DNA from: an uncultured bacterium
Lineage (GTDB): Bacteria; Fidelibacterota; Marinisomatia; Marinisomatales; UBA1611
Direction: 5' to 3'
Length of the DNA: 8,961 nt
Assembly: GCA_938092125.1 (NCBI GenBank)
Contig: CALKMQ010000040.1
Span: forward strand, 1 to 8,961
Each line of letters starts with the position of its first letter. Position 1 is the stretch's first letter. The position numbers and the translations under genes are program-made. Below the pieces are notes generated by a model. That model did no database searches, was not told where the DNA came from, and saw only the letters and a program-made list of their open reading frames with translations. Shown in pieces: positions 1 to 6,915 of this stretch.

Positions 1-585
1 AGACATTTGAAATTTATTCATCATAATAATTAACCCTAATACCGTACCAAGCATTCCAAATGCCGGAGCGTAAGCCGCCATGTACAATATAATTTCCTGT
101 GCACTAACATGACGAGTTGATATATTATTTAAATCCATTGTAAGAAAAGTTCTTAGCCTATTAGTGTCTCTTTCATTAATAGCTAGCTCTACACCATTTC
201 TTAAAAAAACGCTATCTATATCATTTAAATCACTCTCTAAGGATAATAAGCCATCTTTCCGCGCTTTTTCAGCAAGAACTACAATTTTATCAATCGTAGA
301 TGCAAAATCAAATTTTTCAGATAAAACAACGTTTTTAAAAACATTACCCATATTAATAACAGCCTTGATAGGATAATTAACTAAGGTCGCAGATAATACG
401 CCTCCAAGAACAATAAAAACAGCCTGCGGCTGATAAAACCAAGATAGCTGCTCAAAACGCCATCCGCCATCTGTCGTTAAAATCATCTCACCGCGATCAA
501 CTTCTGGCCAGATCATTGTAACAAAAATACATATTACCCCAGCTACTAGTCCTATAATTGTACCAAAATCAAATTGTGATTTCAT
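1..585 (-). CDS. motA: MotA/TolQ/ExbB-family stator protein, MotA-like (partial, 3' end beyond the window)
   Basis: The first 195 residues are visible, starting at the ATG whose complement lies at 583-585; the C-terminus runs off the window. MotA is the inner-membrane proton or sodium channel subunit that, with MotB, powers the flagellar motor. Visible support: TM1 at about residues 8-26, TM2 at about 54-70 with the family pattern FIVLGGVLSATLVNYP, then a cytoplasmic helix with EKARKDGLLSLE. In that helix Arg109 and Glu117 keep the same eight-residue spacing as E. coli MotA Arg90 and Glu98, which contact the rotor protein FliG. TM3 begins at AYAPAFGMLGTVLG, where Pro174 matches the conserved TM3 proline. 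The TM1-TM2 loop (about 27-53, rich in charge and aromatics) looks longer than in typical MotA. It is the last visible gene of the proS-recO-rhomboid series, 30 bases after the rhomboid stop. MotB would be expected just beyond the edge. Whether it drives a flagellum or another machine cannot be told here. Confidence 0.88.
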   Translation of the reverse strand, partial: MKSQFDFGTIIGLVAGVICIFVTMIWPEVDRGEMILTTDGGWRFEQLSWFYQPQAVFIVLGGVLSATLVNYPIKAVINMGNVFKNVVLSEKFDFASTIDKIVVLAEKARKDGLLSLESDLNDIDSVFLRNGVELAINERDTNRLRTFLTMDLNNISTRHVSAQEIILYMAAYAPAFGMLGTVLGLIIMMNKFQMS

Positions 586-615
586 CTCTTATCTCGTTTT
601 TTTAAGTCAAAAACC

Positions 616-1461
616 TTAGTCTCTTTGTTCGCTTTTTGACAAGTTCTTACTGGCCTCATATAATTTACTTTGCTCTTCATTTGATAGTCCACTAAAACCA
701 ACCTCTTTTATTTTTTCTAAAATTATATCAATATCTCTATTTATATATTTTTTCTTTATGGCTCTATCTTCTTTCCTCTGCACTTGAAATTCAACAGTCT
801 TTTTTCTCATTGCAAATATAATATCTGCAAGTTGCCATTTCTTTTTAAGTAGCATGTATCCTATGAACATTCCTGAAATATGAGTTACATGACTAATCCC
901 ATCGGCCCTACCTAATAATCCAAAAAAAGCAATAGAACCCATAATAACAACCAGCCAAATTGAACGAACAGGAATTAAGCCCCAAATGTAAAGCATCCTA
1001 TTCGGAAACGATATGCCGTAGGCTAATAATATACCATAAACAGCTCCGCTAGCACCAATAACTGGATTATCAGAATTTATTTGAAAAAAATATGTAATTA
1101 CGCCCGAACCGATGCCAGTTATAAAATAATACTTTAAAAATTTATTTTTACCCCACGCTTGTTCTAATTCTCTTCCAAAAACCCATAACCCTAACATATT
1201 TAATAATATGTGAGATATCCCAACACTTGAATAATATGGTGCATGGAAAAACATATATGTGAATGGTTGCCAGAGCATTAGCTCAGAAATAAAAACGTTT
1301 GGAACAAGTCCAAACAATCTAAAAAAAACATCTTCTTTACCCGCTATAGACTGGAGCACATAAATAATGAAATTAATAGAAATTAATATTTTTATCGCGT
1401 CTGTAAATATTTGAGGCTTGTAAGCAGTCTCTGTGGGGTTAAAATGTAATCTATATTTCAT
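616..1461 (-). CDS. Rhomboid-family intramembrane serine protease with C-terminal cytoplasmic tail
   Basis: This 281-residue polytopic membrane protein cleaves transmembrane substrates inside the bilayer, if active. Rhomboid landmarks appear in order: WQPFTYMFFH at 65-73, HILLNMLGLWVFGRELE at 84-100, the catalytic serine loop GASGAVYG with Ser138, and the catalytic histidine helix SHVTHISGMFIG, where His194 fits the HxxGxxxG pattern (G197, G201). The Ser-His dyad is therefore intact. After the last membrane helix a charged tail of about 75 residues follows. Its end, KIKEVGFSGLSNEEQSKLYEAS, resembles the short C-terminal domain found on many rhomboids of the Bacteroidota and relatives, where a glycine-x-x-x-leucine segment precedes an acidic helix. 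The gene lies 55 bases after recO and 30 before the MotA-like gene on the same strand, so it is probably co-transcribed with them. I see no clear ribosome-binding site. Substrate unknown. Confidence 0.93.
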   Translation of the reverse strand: MKYRLHFNPTETAYKPQIFTDAIKILISINFIIYVLQSIAGKEDVFFRLFGLVPNVFISELMLWQPFTYMFFHAPYYSSVGISHILLNMLGLWVFGRELEQAWGKNKFLKYYFITGIGSGVITYFFQINSDNPVIGASGAVYGILLAYGISFPNRMLYIWGLIPVRSIWLVVIMGSIAFFGLLGRADGISHVTHISGMFIGYMLLKKKWQLADIIFAMRKKTVEFQVQRKEDRAIKKKYINRDIDIILEKIKEVGFSGLSNEEQSKLYEASKNLSKSEQRD

Positions 1462-1516
1462 AAAATCATTTGAATATAATATAATAAACCAAAGATAATC
1501 TGTATAAAAATATTGA

Positions 1517-2209
1517 CTAACCTTTGTAGAAAATATCTTTAATTACTCTAAAAGACTTTAATCTTTCAAACCCATCAAAATAATAACATAATTTTTGATA
1601 TAAAAACTTTGAAATGGTTTTTTTATCAATTTTTGAAATATTATCAAAATCAATATCAAACACATTACCCTCAATTAACTTTGATAACACCTGAAAACTG
1701 TTGTCTGTTTTTTCTAAGGAAACTAAACCTTCTTCATTTATATTTCTATCTTCCATATCAATCAAAAAACCCATCTCAGATAGCAACTTACTTTCATAAT
1801 GCCAAAAGCAAATATTTTCATCAAGACTTCCTGCTTCAAAATGCTGAAACGTTTCAACTAATATTTTAAACAATCTTGGGTATGGATCATTCTTTTCTAG
1901 CGTGAAATCAGATATTTCAAGAATAGATTGCGAAAGAGTCATTTTTTTTAAAGATAACGGAATTTTTGTCCATATTTTTTCAAAAGACACTTTCGAAACA
2001 ATCTGTAATTCCCTTTTTTCATTTTCGTTGAAAATAATATTAATATAACTAAGTGGTTGAAAATAAGGAGCAATTAAATTCTTTTTTGATTTTGCCCCTT
2101 TAATAATAAATGAAACTTTTCCTTTGTCCTTAGTAAAACATCTTGAAATAAGGCTTGTTTCGCCGTAAGAGAATGTTTTTAGTACTATCGCCGGGGAGCT
2201 GACAATCAT
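1517..2209 (-). CDS. recO: DNA repair protein RecO, lacking the zinc finger
   Basis: RecO works with RecR (and RecF) to load RecA onto single-stranded DNA covered by SSB, in gap repair and recombination. The 230-residue length is normal for the family. The N-terminal OB-fold (about 1-80) has the typical opening: AIVLKTFSYGETSLISRCFTKDKGKVSFIIKGAK. A helical C-terminal domain follows, ending in the family-like YYFDGFERLKSFRVI. The zinc-binding four-cysteine module that many RecO proteins carry after the LLSEMGFL helix (about residue 148) is absent: the region 150-172 contains no cysteine and is short. The only cysteines in the protein are C24, C134 and C208. The start is supported by an AGG (complement at 2215-2217) five bases upstream of the ATG. 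The stop of proS is 15 bases upstream of this start, so the pair is very likely translated from one transcript. Confidence 0.9.
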   Translation of the reverse strand: MIVSSPAIVLKTFSYGETSLISRCFTKDKGKVSFIIKGAKSKKNLIAPYFQPLSYINIIFNENEKRELQIVSKVSFEKIWTKIPLSLKKMTLSQSILEISDFTLEKNDPYPRLFKILVETFQHFEAGSLDENICFWHYESKLLSEMGFLIDMEDRNINEEGLVSLEKTDNSFQVLSKLIEGNVFDIDFDNISKIDKKTISKFLYQKLCYYFDGFERLKSFRVIKDIFYKG

Positions 2210-2224
2210 CTGGACCTAACAGGA

Positions 2225-3688
2225 TCAGTAGGCCTTAGCATAGATGACTTCGTGTTTTGCTTTTTTACCAGAGTAAACGCATTTTAACCCCTTAGGATCT
2301 TCATTAAAAGGAATACACCTAATTGTTGCTTTTGTTTCTTCTTTAATTTTTAATTCAGTTTCTGAATCACCATCCCATCCGCATCTAACGAATCCACCAT
2401 TATTTATTATATTTTTAAATTCATCATAAGTCTTGACATCATGTGTATTCTCATTTCTGAATTCTTTTGCTTGATTAAACAAATTATTTTGTATTTCTTC
2501 AAGCATAGTTTTTATTTTATTACTTAATTCATTTTTAGATATAGAAAATTTTTCTCCATTATCTCTACGTGCCATAACTAATTTTTTTGACTCTACGTCT
2601 TTTGGTCCAATCTCAATTCGAACCGGCACTCCTTTTAATTCCCATTCATTAAATTTAAATCCTGGGGAAGAATCGCTCCAGTCAATAAAATATCGGACCC
2701 CTATGGATTTCAACTCTGCTTCTAAAGGGTTAATATATTTTTTTATCTCACCTTTTTGATCTTCGCTTCTAAAAATAGGAATCAATACTGTTTGGATTGG
2801 TGCAATTTTAGGAGGCATCCTTAAACCATTTTTATCTCCATGTGCTAAAATTACGCCCCCTATTAGACGAGTACTGATACCCCAACTAGTTGCCCAGACA
2901 AACTGTTCACTATTACTATCTGTTTGAAACTTAACGTCAAAAGCTTTAGCAAAATTTTGCCCTAAATTATGAGAAGTACCTGCTTGCAATGCTCTTTTAT
3001 CTAGCATCATAGCTTCAATACAATAAGTTTTATCTGCACCTGCAAATTTTTCAGCATCAGTTTTTAAACCAGTAAAGACAGGGATTGCTAAATATTCTTC
3101 TGCTAATTTTTTATATAATTCTAAAATATCTAAAGTTTCTTTCTGTGCCTCTTCTTTTGTTTGGTGTGCAGTGTGTCCCTCCTGCCACAAAAACTCAGTT
3201 GTTCTTAAAAAGAGCCTAGTTCTCATTTCCCACCTTACAACATTGGCCCATTGGTTTATTAATATCGGCAAATCTCGATAAGATTGTATCCATTTTTTGT
3301 ACATCGACCAAATAACTGTTTCTGAGGTTGGCCTTATAATGACTTCTTCCTCCAAACGAGAATCTGGATCAACAATTATTTCTCCTTTTTCAGACTTAAG
3401 TCTAGTATGCGTTACTATTGCACACTCTTTAGCAAACCCTTCAACATGTTCCGCTTCTTTTGCAAGGAACGATTTTGGAATTAAAAGTGGAAAGTAGGCA
3501 TTGGTATGACCTGTTTTCTTAATCATGTCATCAAAAATGTCTTTTACATTTTCCCATAATTGAAATCCATATGGCTTAATTACCATTGTTCCTTTTACTG
3601 GGCCATAATCTGCAAGGCCAGCTTTTGTGACTACTTCTGTATACCAACTAGATATATCAGAATCAATATTTGGAAGTTTTTTACTCAT
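2225..3688 (-). CDS. proS: Prolyl-tRNA synthetase, archaeal/eukaryal-like (ProS type 3)
   Basis: This class II synthetase attaches proline to tRNA(Pro) in the cytoplasm. At 487 residues it is the short type without the editing insertion of bacterial-type ProS. Visible landmarks: motif 1 region with NAYFPLLIPKSFL (63-75); the proline-binding TSE loop in RPTSE (119-123); motif 2 RWE (152-154) followed by FLRTTEFLWQEGHTAH; GTSHNLGQNFAKAF (237-250); and motif 3 GDKNGLRMPP with Arg290. The anticodon-binding domain covers about 300-400. The C-terminal domain ends in the expected aromatic AKAY. Its zinc site is decayed: positions equivalent to the four zinc cysteines of Thermus ProS read Asp439, Thr444, Cys470 and Ser473. 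From memory, Bacteroidota enzymes show similar loss. The gene is first in the leftward series and faces away from the methyltransferase gene across a 116-base gap. The ATG start fits the family N-terminus (PNIDSDISSWYTEVV). Confidence 0.97.
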   Translation of the reverse strand: MSKKLPNIDSDISSWYTEVVTKAGLADYGPVKGTMVIKPYGFQLWENVKDIFDDMIKKTGHTNAYFPLLIPKSFLAKEAEHVEGFAKECAIVTHTRLKSEKGEIIVDPDSRLEEEVIIRPTSETVIWSMYKKWIQSYRDLPILINQWANVVRWEMRTRLFLRTTEFLWQEGHTAHQTKEEAQKETLDILELYKKLAEEYLAIPVFTGLKTDAEKFAGADKTYCIEAMMLDKRALQAGTSHNLGQNFAKAFDVKFQTDSNSEQFVWATSWGISTRLIGGVILAHGDKNGLRMPPKIAPIQTVLIPIFRSEDQKGEIKKYINPLEAELKSIGVRYFIDWSDSSPGFKFNEWELKGVPVRIEIGPKDVESKKLVMARRDNGEKFSISKNELSNKIKTMLEEIQNNLFNQAKEFRNENTHDVKTYDEFKNIINNGGFVRCGWDGDSETELKIKEETKATIRCIPFNEDPKGLKCVYSGKKAKHEVIYAKAY

Positions 3689-3740
3689 TATATAATTGTG
3701 ATTCTATTTATTGAGATAAAATTACCTGCTTATGATGATA

Positions 3741-3770
3741 TGGCAAAGAGCTTTGCCAGATTTTTTCTTT
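3741..3770 (+). terminator. Hairpin plus T-tract in the divergent proS / methyltransferase gap
   Basis: TGGCAAA (3741-3747) pairs perfectly with TTTGCCA (3752-3758) around the tetraloop GAGC; then come GA and the run TTTTTTCTTTTTC. Read on the + strand this has the form of a short Rho-independent terminator. It sits 47 bases before the methyltransferase ATG and after no + strand gene, so it could act as a leader attenuator, stop stray rightward transcription coming from inside proS, or be a protein-binding palindrome. On the - strand there is no T-tract. The stem is only 7 pairs, 3 of them G-C, so strength is uncertain. Confidence 0.45.
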
Positions 3771-3804
3771 TTCTTTTGAACCTAACTTGAATAAAATTCT
3801 ACAT

Positions 3805-4554
3805 ATGCTTAGCGCTAATAGATTAAAACAATTTCAATCTTTAAAAACAAAAAAAGGAAGATTAAAAGAGAATTTATTCTTAATTGAAGGAAAGAGGTCA
3901 CTTAAAGAATATTTACAAAAAAGCGAACTGTTAGAACACGTAATAATTACTGATTCTGAAGTTAGCCTTAATACAGGTTTACTTAACCTATGTAATGAAA
4001 AAAAAGTTGACCTTACTATTATTCAAGCCAAATTATTAAAAACAATATCTGATACTAAAACGCCATCGGGATTAATTGGTATCTGTAAAATGGATATAAA
4101 TATTAAAGAAGATTTCAATTCAGATAGATGGCTTTACTTATATAAAGTTAAAGACCCCGGAAACCTTGGAACGATTCTCAGAACAGCTGCATGGTTCAAT
4201 ATTAAAAACATTGGTTTATCAGCCGAGTGTGTAGACCCTTTTAATACAAAAGTTGTAAGATCAGCAATGGGGGCTCATGCATATATAAAAATACATCAAC
4301 ATTTAAACTTTGATGACTTTATTAAAAATAATTATCAGCTTTTTGGGGCAGATCAAAATGGTGAAGATTTTATTGAAAAATCTGATCATGATAAAAAGAT
4401 AGTACTTTGTCTTGGTGGAGAATCAGATGGTTTTAATGAATCATTAAAAGAAAAATTTAAAAAAATAGTTTCAGTAAAAAGAGTTGGATACGGAGAATCG
4501 TTAAACGTTGCAATAGCTGGCTCAATATTAATGAATGACATATCAAAAAAATAA
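3805..4554 (+). CDS. TrmH/SpoU-family RNA 2'-O-ribose methyltransferase
   Basis: The protein is predicted to transfer a methyl group from S-adenosylmethionine to a ribose 2'-hydroxyl of rRNA or tRNA. I chose the ATG at 3805 (249 residues, MLSANRLKQFQSLKTKK) because it matches the usual family start; an in-frame TTG at 3787 would add six residues. Neither has a clear ribosome-binding site. An N-terminal substrate-binding domain contains KENLFLIEGKRSLKE (21-35). The knotted SPOUT catalytic domain shows motif 1 KDPGNLGTILRTAAWF with Asn120 and Arg126, then VRSAMGAHAY (151-160), motif 2 LCLGGESDGF (201-210) and motif 3 GESLNVAIAGSILM (230-243). The closest general type is the RlmB/TrmH or YsgA-like group; the exact modified nucleotide cannot be read from sequence. 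It is transcribed alone: divergent from proS and followed immediately by a hairpin. Confidence 0.93.
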   Translation: MLSANRLKQFQSLKTKKGRLKENLFLIEGKRSLKEYLQKSELLEHVIITDSEVSLNTGLLNLCNEKKVDLTIIQAKLLKTISDTKTPSGLIGICKMDINIKEDFNSDRWLYLYKVKDPGNLGTILRTAAWFNIKNIGLSAECVDPFNTKVVRSAMGAHAYIKIHQHLNFDDFIKNNYQLFGADQNGEDFIEKSDHDKKIVLCLGGESDGFNESLKEKFKKIVSVKRVGYGESLNVAIAGSILMNDISKK

Positions 4555-4555
4555 A

Positions 4556-4584
4556 AAAGGGGCATTCATCAAAGAAGCCCCTTT
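4556..4584. terminator. Strong GC hairpin directly after the methyltransferase gene
   Basis: AAAGGGGC (4556-4563) pairs perfectly with GCCCCTTT (4577-4584) around a 13-base loop. The hairpin begins one base after the TAA stop. On the + strand the T-run after the stem is poor (TTTA then CTAG). On the - strand the stem is followed by TTTTTT, A, TTTTTTT, a much better terminator. It can therefore be bidirectional but is best read leftward. It separates the methyltransferase from the membrane cluster downstream. Confidence 0.75.
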
Positions 4585-4736
4585 ACTAGTGCTGGTCAAT
4601 TTTTATATGATTATATAACTATTTAAACATAGTCTTTCTGCGTCGACAAAACAAACTTAATTTTATTTTTTTTAGTAAAAATCATCTTTTTTTTATAAAA
4701 CCCTACTAACGTAAATTCAGTTAAAATCATTCAGCT

Positions 4737-4740
4737 GGAG
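4737..4740 (+). promoter_or_regulatory. Ribosome-binding site of the CPBP protease gene
   Basis: GGAG lies ten bases before the ATG at 4751. It is one of the few recognisable Shine-Dalgarno sequences in the window and supports that start. The rest of the intergenic stretch 4585-4736 is AT-rich with long T-runs. It must contain the promoter of the rightward cluster, but I cannot pick a convincing -35/-10 pair; TATAAA at 4694-4699 is the only -10-like hexamer I would name, and the sequence 17 bases before it (TTTAGT) is a poor -35. Confidence 0.45.
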
Positions 4741-4750
4741 CTAATTTATC

Positions 4751-5542
4751 ATGAACAATATAGTTGGTATTGTCGGCGTTGTCGGCGTTGTCATAATATC
4801 CGTTATTTCAGCATTTGTTGTTGGAGGAATCATCATGGGGTTCTTTGCGTCTTCGCCCGATCAAATTAATAAAGTATATCTTTATATATCATTTTTTTTT
4901 GGACAGGGAATAATAATATTGCCCCCAATTTATTATTTAAATATAAAGAAAAAACCCATCTTAGATGCCTTTAGGATAAAGAGCATATCAATAAATACCT
5001 TAAAATATTCTGTAGTTTTTAGTTTGGGTGTATTAATTATTTTTGATACGATAGATCGGATTATTCATAGGCTCGTAACAACTCCAGAATACATAATTGA
5101 TTTAGGACAAATTATGCAACCCGATTCCACTGCTGGTTATATTTTCTTATTTCTTGCAGTCGTAATTATGGCTCCAATTGGAGAAGAAATAGTTTTTCGT
5201 GGATTTTTACAGAAATTTCTTGAACAACATTGGAAAGATATTACTAGAGCCGTGCTGGTTACTAGTTTATTATTTGCAATGATTCACTTTAACCCATTTT
5301 GGACTATTCAAATATATATGTTAGGTATCATTCTTGGTTTTTTATCTTGGAAGACAAAATCTATAATTCCCAGCATTATTTTACACAGTATGAATAATGG
5401 AGCCGCTTTTGTGCTTACTATTTTCGAAGAATCTAATCTTAGTATATATCTATATAATGAAAATGTATCCCCTGTTTTTATATGTTTAGGTGGATATTTT
5501 ATCTATAAGGGGTTTGAAGGAATTAATTTAGTTAAGGTTTAG
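4751..5542 (+). CDS. CPBP (CAAX / Abi) family intramembrane glutamic metalloprotease
   Basis: The 263-residue protein is very hydrophobic, with about seven or eight membrane segments. It carries all three signature motifs of the CPBP family related to Rce1: EExxxR as GEEIVFRGFL (Glu145, Glu146, Arg150), FxxxH as FAMIHF (Phe175, His179), and HxxxN as HSMNN (His212, Asn216). The catalytic set is complete, so it is probably an active membrane protease. Bacterial members have varied roles (processing of peptides, bacteriocin immunity, sensor cleavage), and the substrate here is unknown. The start has GGAG ten bases upstream. The N-terminal helix contains an imprecise Val/Gly repeat encoded by a 9-base tandem duplication. 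It is the first gene of the rightward cluster, and its TAG stop is separated by one base from the ATG of mgtE. Confidence 0.92.
   Translation: MNNIVGIVGVVGVVIISVISAFVVGGIIMGFFASSPDQINKVYLYISFFFGQGIIILPPIYYLNIKKKPILDAFRIKSISINTLKYSVVFSLGVLIIFDTIDRIIHRLVTTPEYIIDLGQIMQPDSTAGYIFLFLAVVIMAPIGEEIVFRGFLQKFLEQHWKDITRAVLVTSLLFAMIHFNPFWTIQIYMLGIILGFLSWKTKSIIPSIILHSMNNGAAFVLTIFEESNLSIYLYNENVSPVFICLGGYFIYKGFEGINLVKV
4772..4792 (+). repeat. 9-base tandem repeat inside the CPBP gene
   Basis: GTCGGCGTT occurs at 4772-4780 and again at 4781-4789, followed by a third partial GTC. It is in frame and encodes Val-Gly-Val repeated in the first membrane helix. The unit is GC-rich compared with the surrounding DNA. 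Its length is a multiple of three, so copy-number change would alter helix length without a frameshift. Confidence 0.8.
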
Positions 5543-5543
5543 T

Positions 5544-6914
5544 ATGAGAAAAGAAATGTTTAACCATGAAATAAATATTCTAAGAGATACTTACAGAAGA
5601 TTGTTAAGAAGAAATGCAAAAACTAATCTTGTAAAACTAACTGGGAAAACTCACCCCGCAGATCTAGCGGTAGTCTTTAGACACTTCTCAGACGAGGAAC
5701 AAAATGAAATATTTTCTTTAATGAAAGAAAATGTACACACTTCAGAGTTTTTAACAGAGTTAGACGATGCATTAGTGAATGAATTATTAGAAGAGGAAAG
5801 CTTTGAAAGAATTGCTTCAATTATTGAAAAGGCACCTACAAACGATCAAAGTGGAATATTAAATGTTTTAGATGATGATAAAGCCCAATCTGTCTTAGAG
5901 TTACTTAATGTGGAAGAGCAAGAAGGTATAGCTGAAATAATGGGTTATCCTGATGATAGCGCTGGTTCACTGATGAATACTGAAGTGTTCACGCTACATG
6001 AAAGTATCACTGCTGGTGAAGCTATAAAAACCTTACAGGATCAAGAAAATGCAGAAATGGTATTTTATCTATACATTACAGATAATGATGATAGGCTGGT
6101 TGGGGTTATTTCTTTGCGAGCTTTAACTACAACCCCTTCTTCTACAAATCTAAAAGATATAATGATAAAAAATGTTCATTCAATAAGACCTGAGACAGAT
6201 CAGGAAGATGTAGCTAGAATTGTAGCACAATATAATTTTTTGGCAGTTCCAGTATTAGACTCTGATTCAAAATTGCTGGGTATTGTTACAGTTGACGATG
6301 TAGTAGACGTAATTAGAGAAGAAGCAACAGAGGATTTTTTACAAATGGCCGGTGCAGGTAAAGACAGAGAAATACTTCTAAAATCGAGCTGGGAAAATGC
6401 AAAGGCAAGATTACCTTGGCTATTTGCTAGTTGGGTTGGCGGAGTAATAGCCGCATCATTAATAGGCGTTTTTGAAAACATGTTAGAAAACATTATAGCA
6501 CTTGCTGCATTCATTCCTGTTATTTTAGGTATGGGTGGGAATATAGCAACACAATCTTCTACCATTATAGTAAGAGGAATGGCTACCGGCAGAGTTAATG
6601 AAGGTGGAGAAATAAAGTTGATTTTAAAGGAGGTCCAAGTTGGTATTCTGCTTGGAATACTTTACGGAATATTACTTGGAGTCTTTGCTAGGTTTACATT
6701 TTCTGAAGCACCTGATAACCTAGGTTTTGTAGTAGGACTGAGCATATGTGTATCAATGATTGTAGCTGCAACAGTAGGTACTATAATTCCACTGATTCTA
6801 AGGAAACTTGATATAGATCCCGCTATCGCTACAGGACCTTTTGTTACAACAAGTATAGATATTTTAGGTGTTCTTTTTTATTTTATGATTGCAGGATTTT
6901 TTCTATCAATATAG
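5544..6914 (+). CDS. mgtE: Magnesium transporter MgtE
   Basis: MgtE is a homodimeric inner-membrane Mg2+ channel gated by Mg2+ binding to its own cytoplasmic domains. At 456 residues it has the full family length. The N-terminal superhelical domain (about 30-135) includes HPADLAVVFRHFSDEEQNEIF and ends at the hallmark GYPDDSAGSLMNTEV (134-148). Two CBS domains follow (about 144-200 and 205-262). A connecting helix then leads to ARLPWLFASW (288-297) and five membrane helices. The pore signature PVILGMGGNIATQSSTIIVRG spans 325-345. In the last helix region GPFVTTSID, Asp439 corresponds to the Mg2+-selecting aspartate (Asp432) of Thermus MgtE. AAGG at 5534-5537, six bases before the ATG, supports the start. 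The gene is coupled to the CPBP gene upstream (TAG-T-ATG) and to the glycosyltransferase downstream by the same kind of junction. I see no Mg2+ riboswitch leader. Confidence 0.97.
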   Translation: MRKEMFNHEINILRDTYRRLLRRNAKTNLVKLTGKTHPADLAVVFRHFSDEEQNEIFSLMKENVHTSEFLTELDDALVNELLEEESFERIASIIEKAPTNDQSGILNVLDDDKAQSVLELLNVEEQEGIAEIMGYPDDSAGSLMNTEVFTLHESITAGEAIKTLQDQENAEMVFYLYITDNDDRLVGVISLRALTTTPSSTNLKDIMIKNVHSIRPETDQEDVARIVAQYNFLAVPVLDSDSKLLGIVTVDDVVDVIREEATEDFLQMAGAGKDREILLKSSWENAKARLPWLFASWVGGVIAASLIGVFENMLENIIALAAFIPVILGMGGNIATQSSTIIVRGMATGRVNEGGEIKLILKEVQVGILLGILYGILLGVFARFTFSEAPDNLGFVVGLSICVSMIVAATVGTIIPLILRKLDIDPAIATGPFVTTSIDILGVLFYFMIAGFFLSI

Positions 6915-6915
6915 T

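Noticed and set aside
164..376. Rightward 70-codon open frame
   Set aside because: Lies wholly antisense to the MotA-like gene; composition is that of a shadow frame and no family features are visible.
1609..1869. Rightward 86-codon open frame
   Set aside because: Antisense to recO, with low-complexity Phe/Tyr/Gln content typical of reverse-complemented AT-rich coding DNA.
3719..3746. Possible proS promoter on the - strand: TTGCCA, 16 bases, TAATTT
   Set aside because: The -35 is a 5/6 match but the -10 only 3/6, and promoters of this lineage may not follow the E. coli consensus; not strong enough to annotate.
3560..3790. Rightward 76-codon open frame over the 5' end of proS and the intergenic gap
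   Set aside because: Most of it is antisense to proS and it reads through the hairpin; no start signal or recognisable protein. If transcribed, it would be ended by the hairpin at 3741-3770, but coding is not supported.
4607..4620. TATAT / ATATA inverted repeat after the methyltransferase hairpin
   Set aside because: Five A-T pairs are expected by chance in DNA this AT-rich.
5380..5543. Possible Mg2+-sensing leader before mgtE
   Set aside because: mgtE starts one base after the upstream gene, leaving no room for a riboswitch of its own.
6200..6565. Leftward 121-codon open frame
   Set aside because: Antisense to the CBS and first membrane part of mgtE, whose protein is clear and full length.
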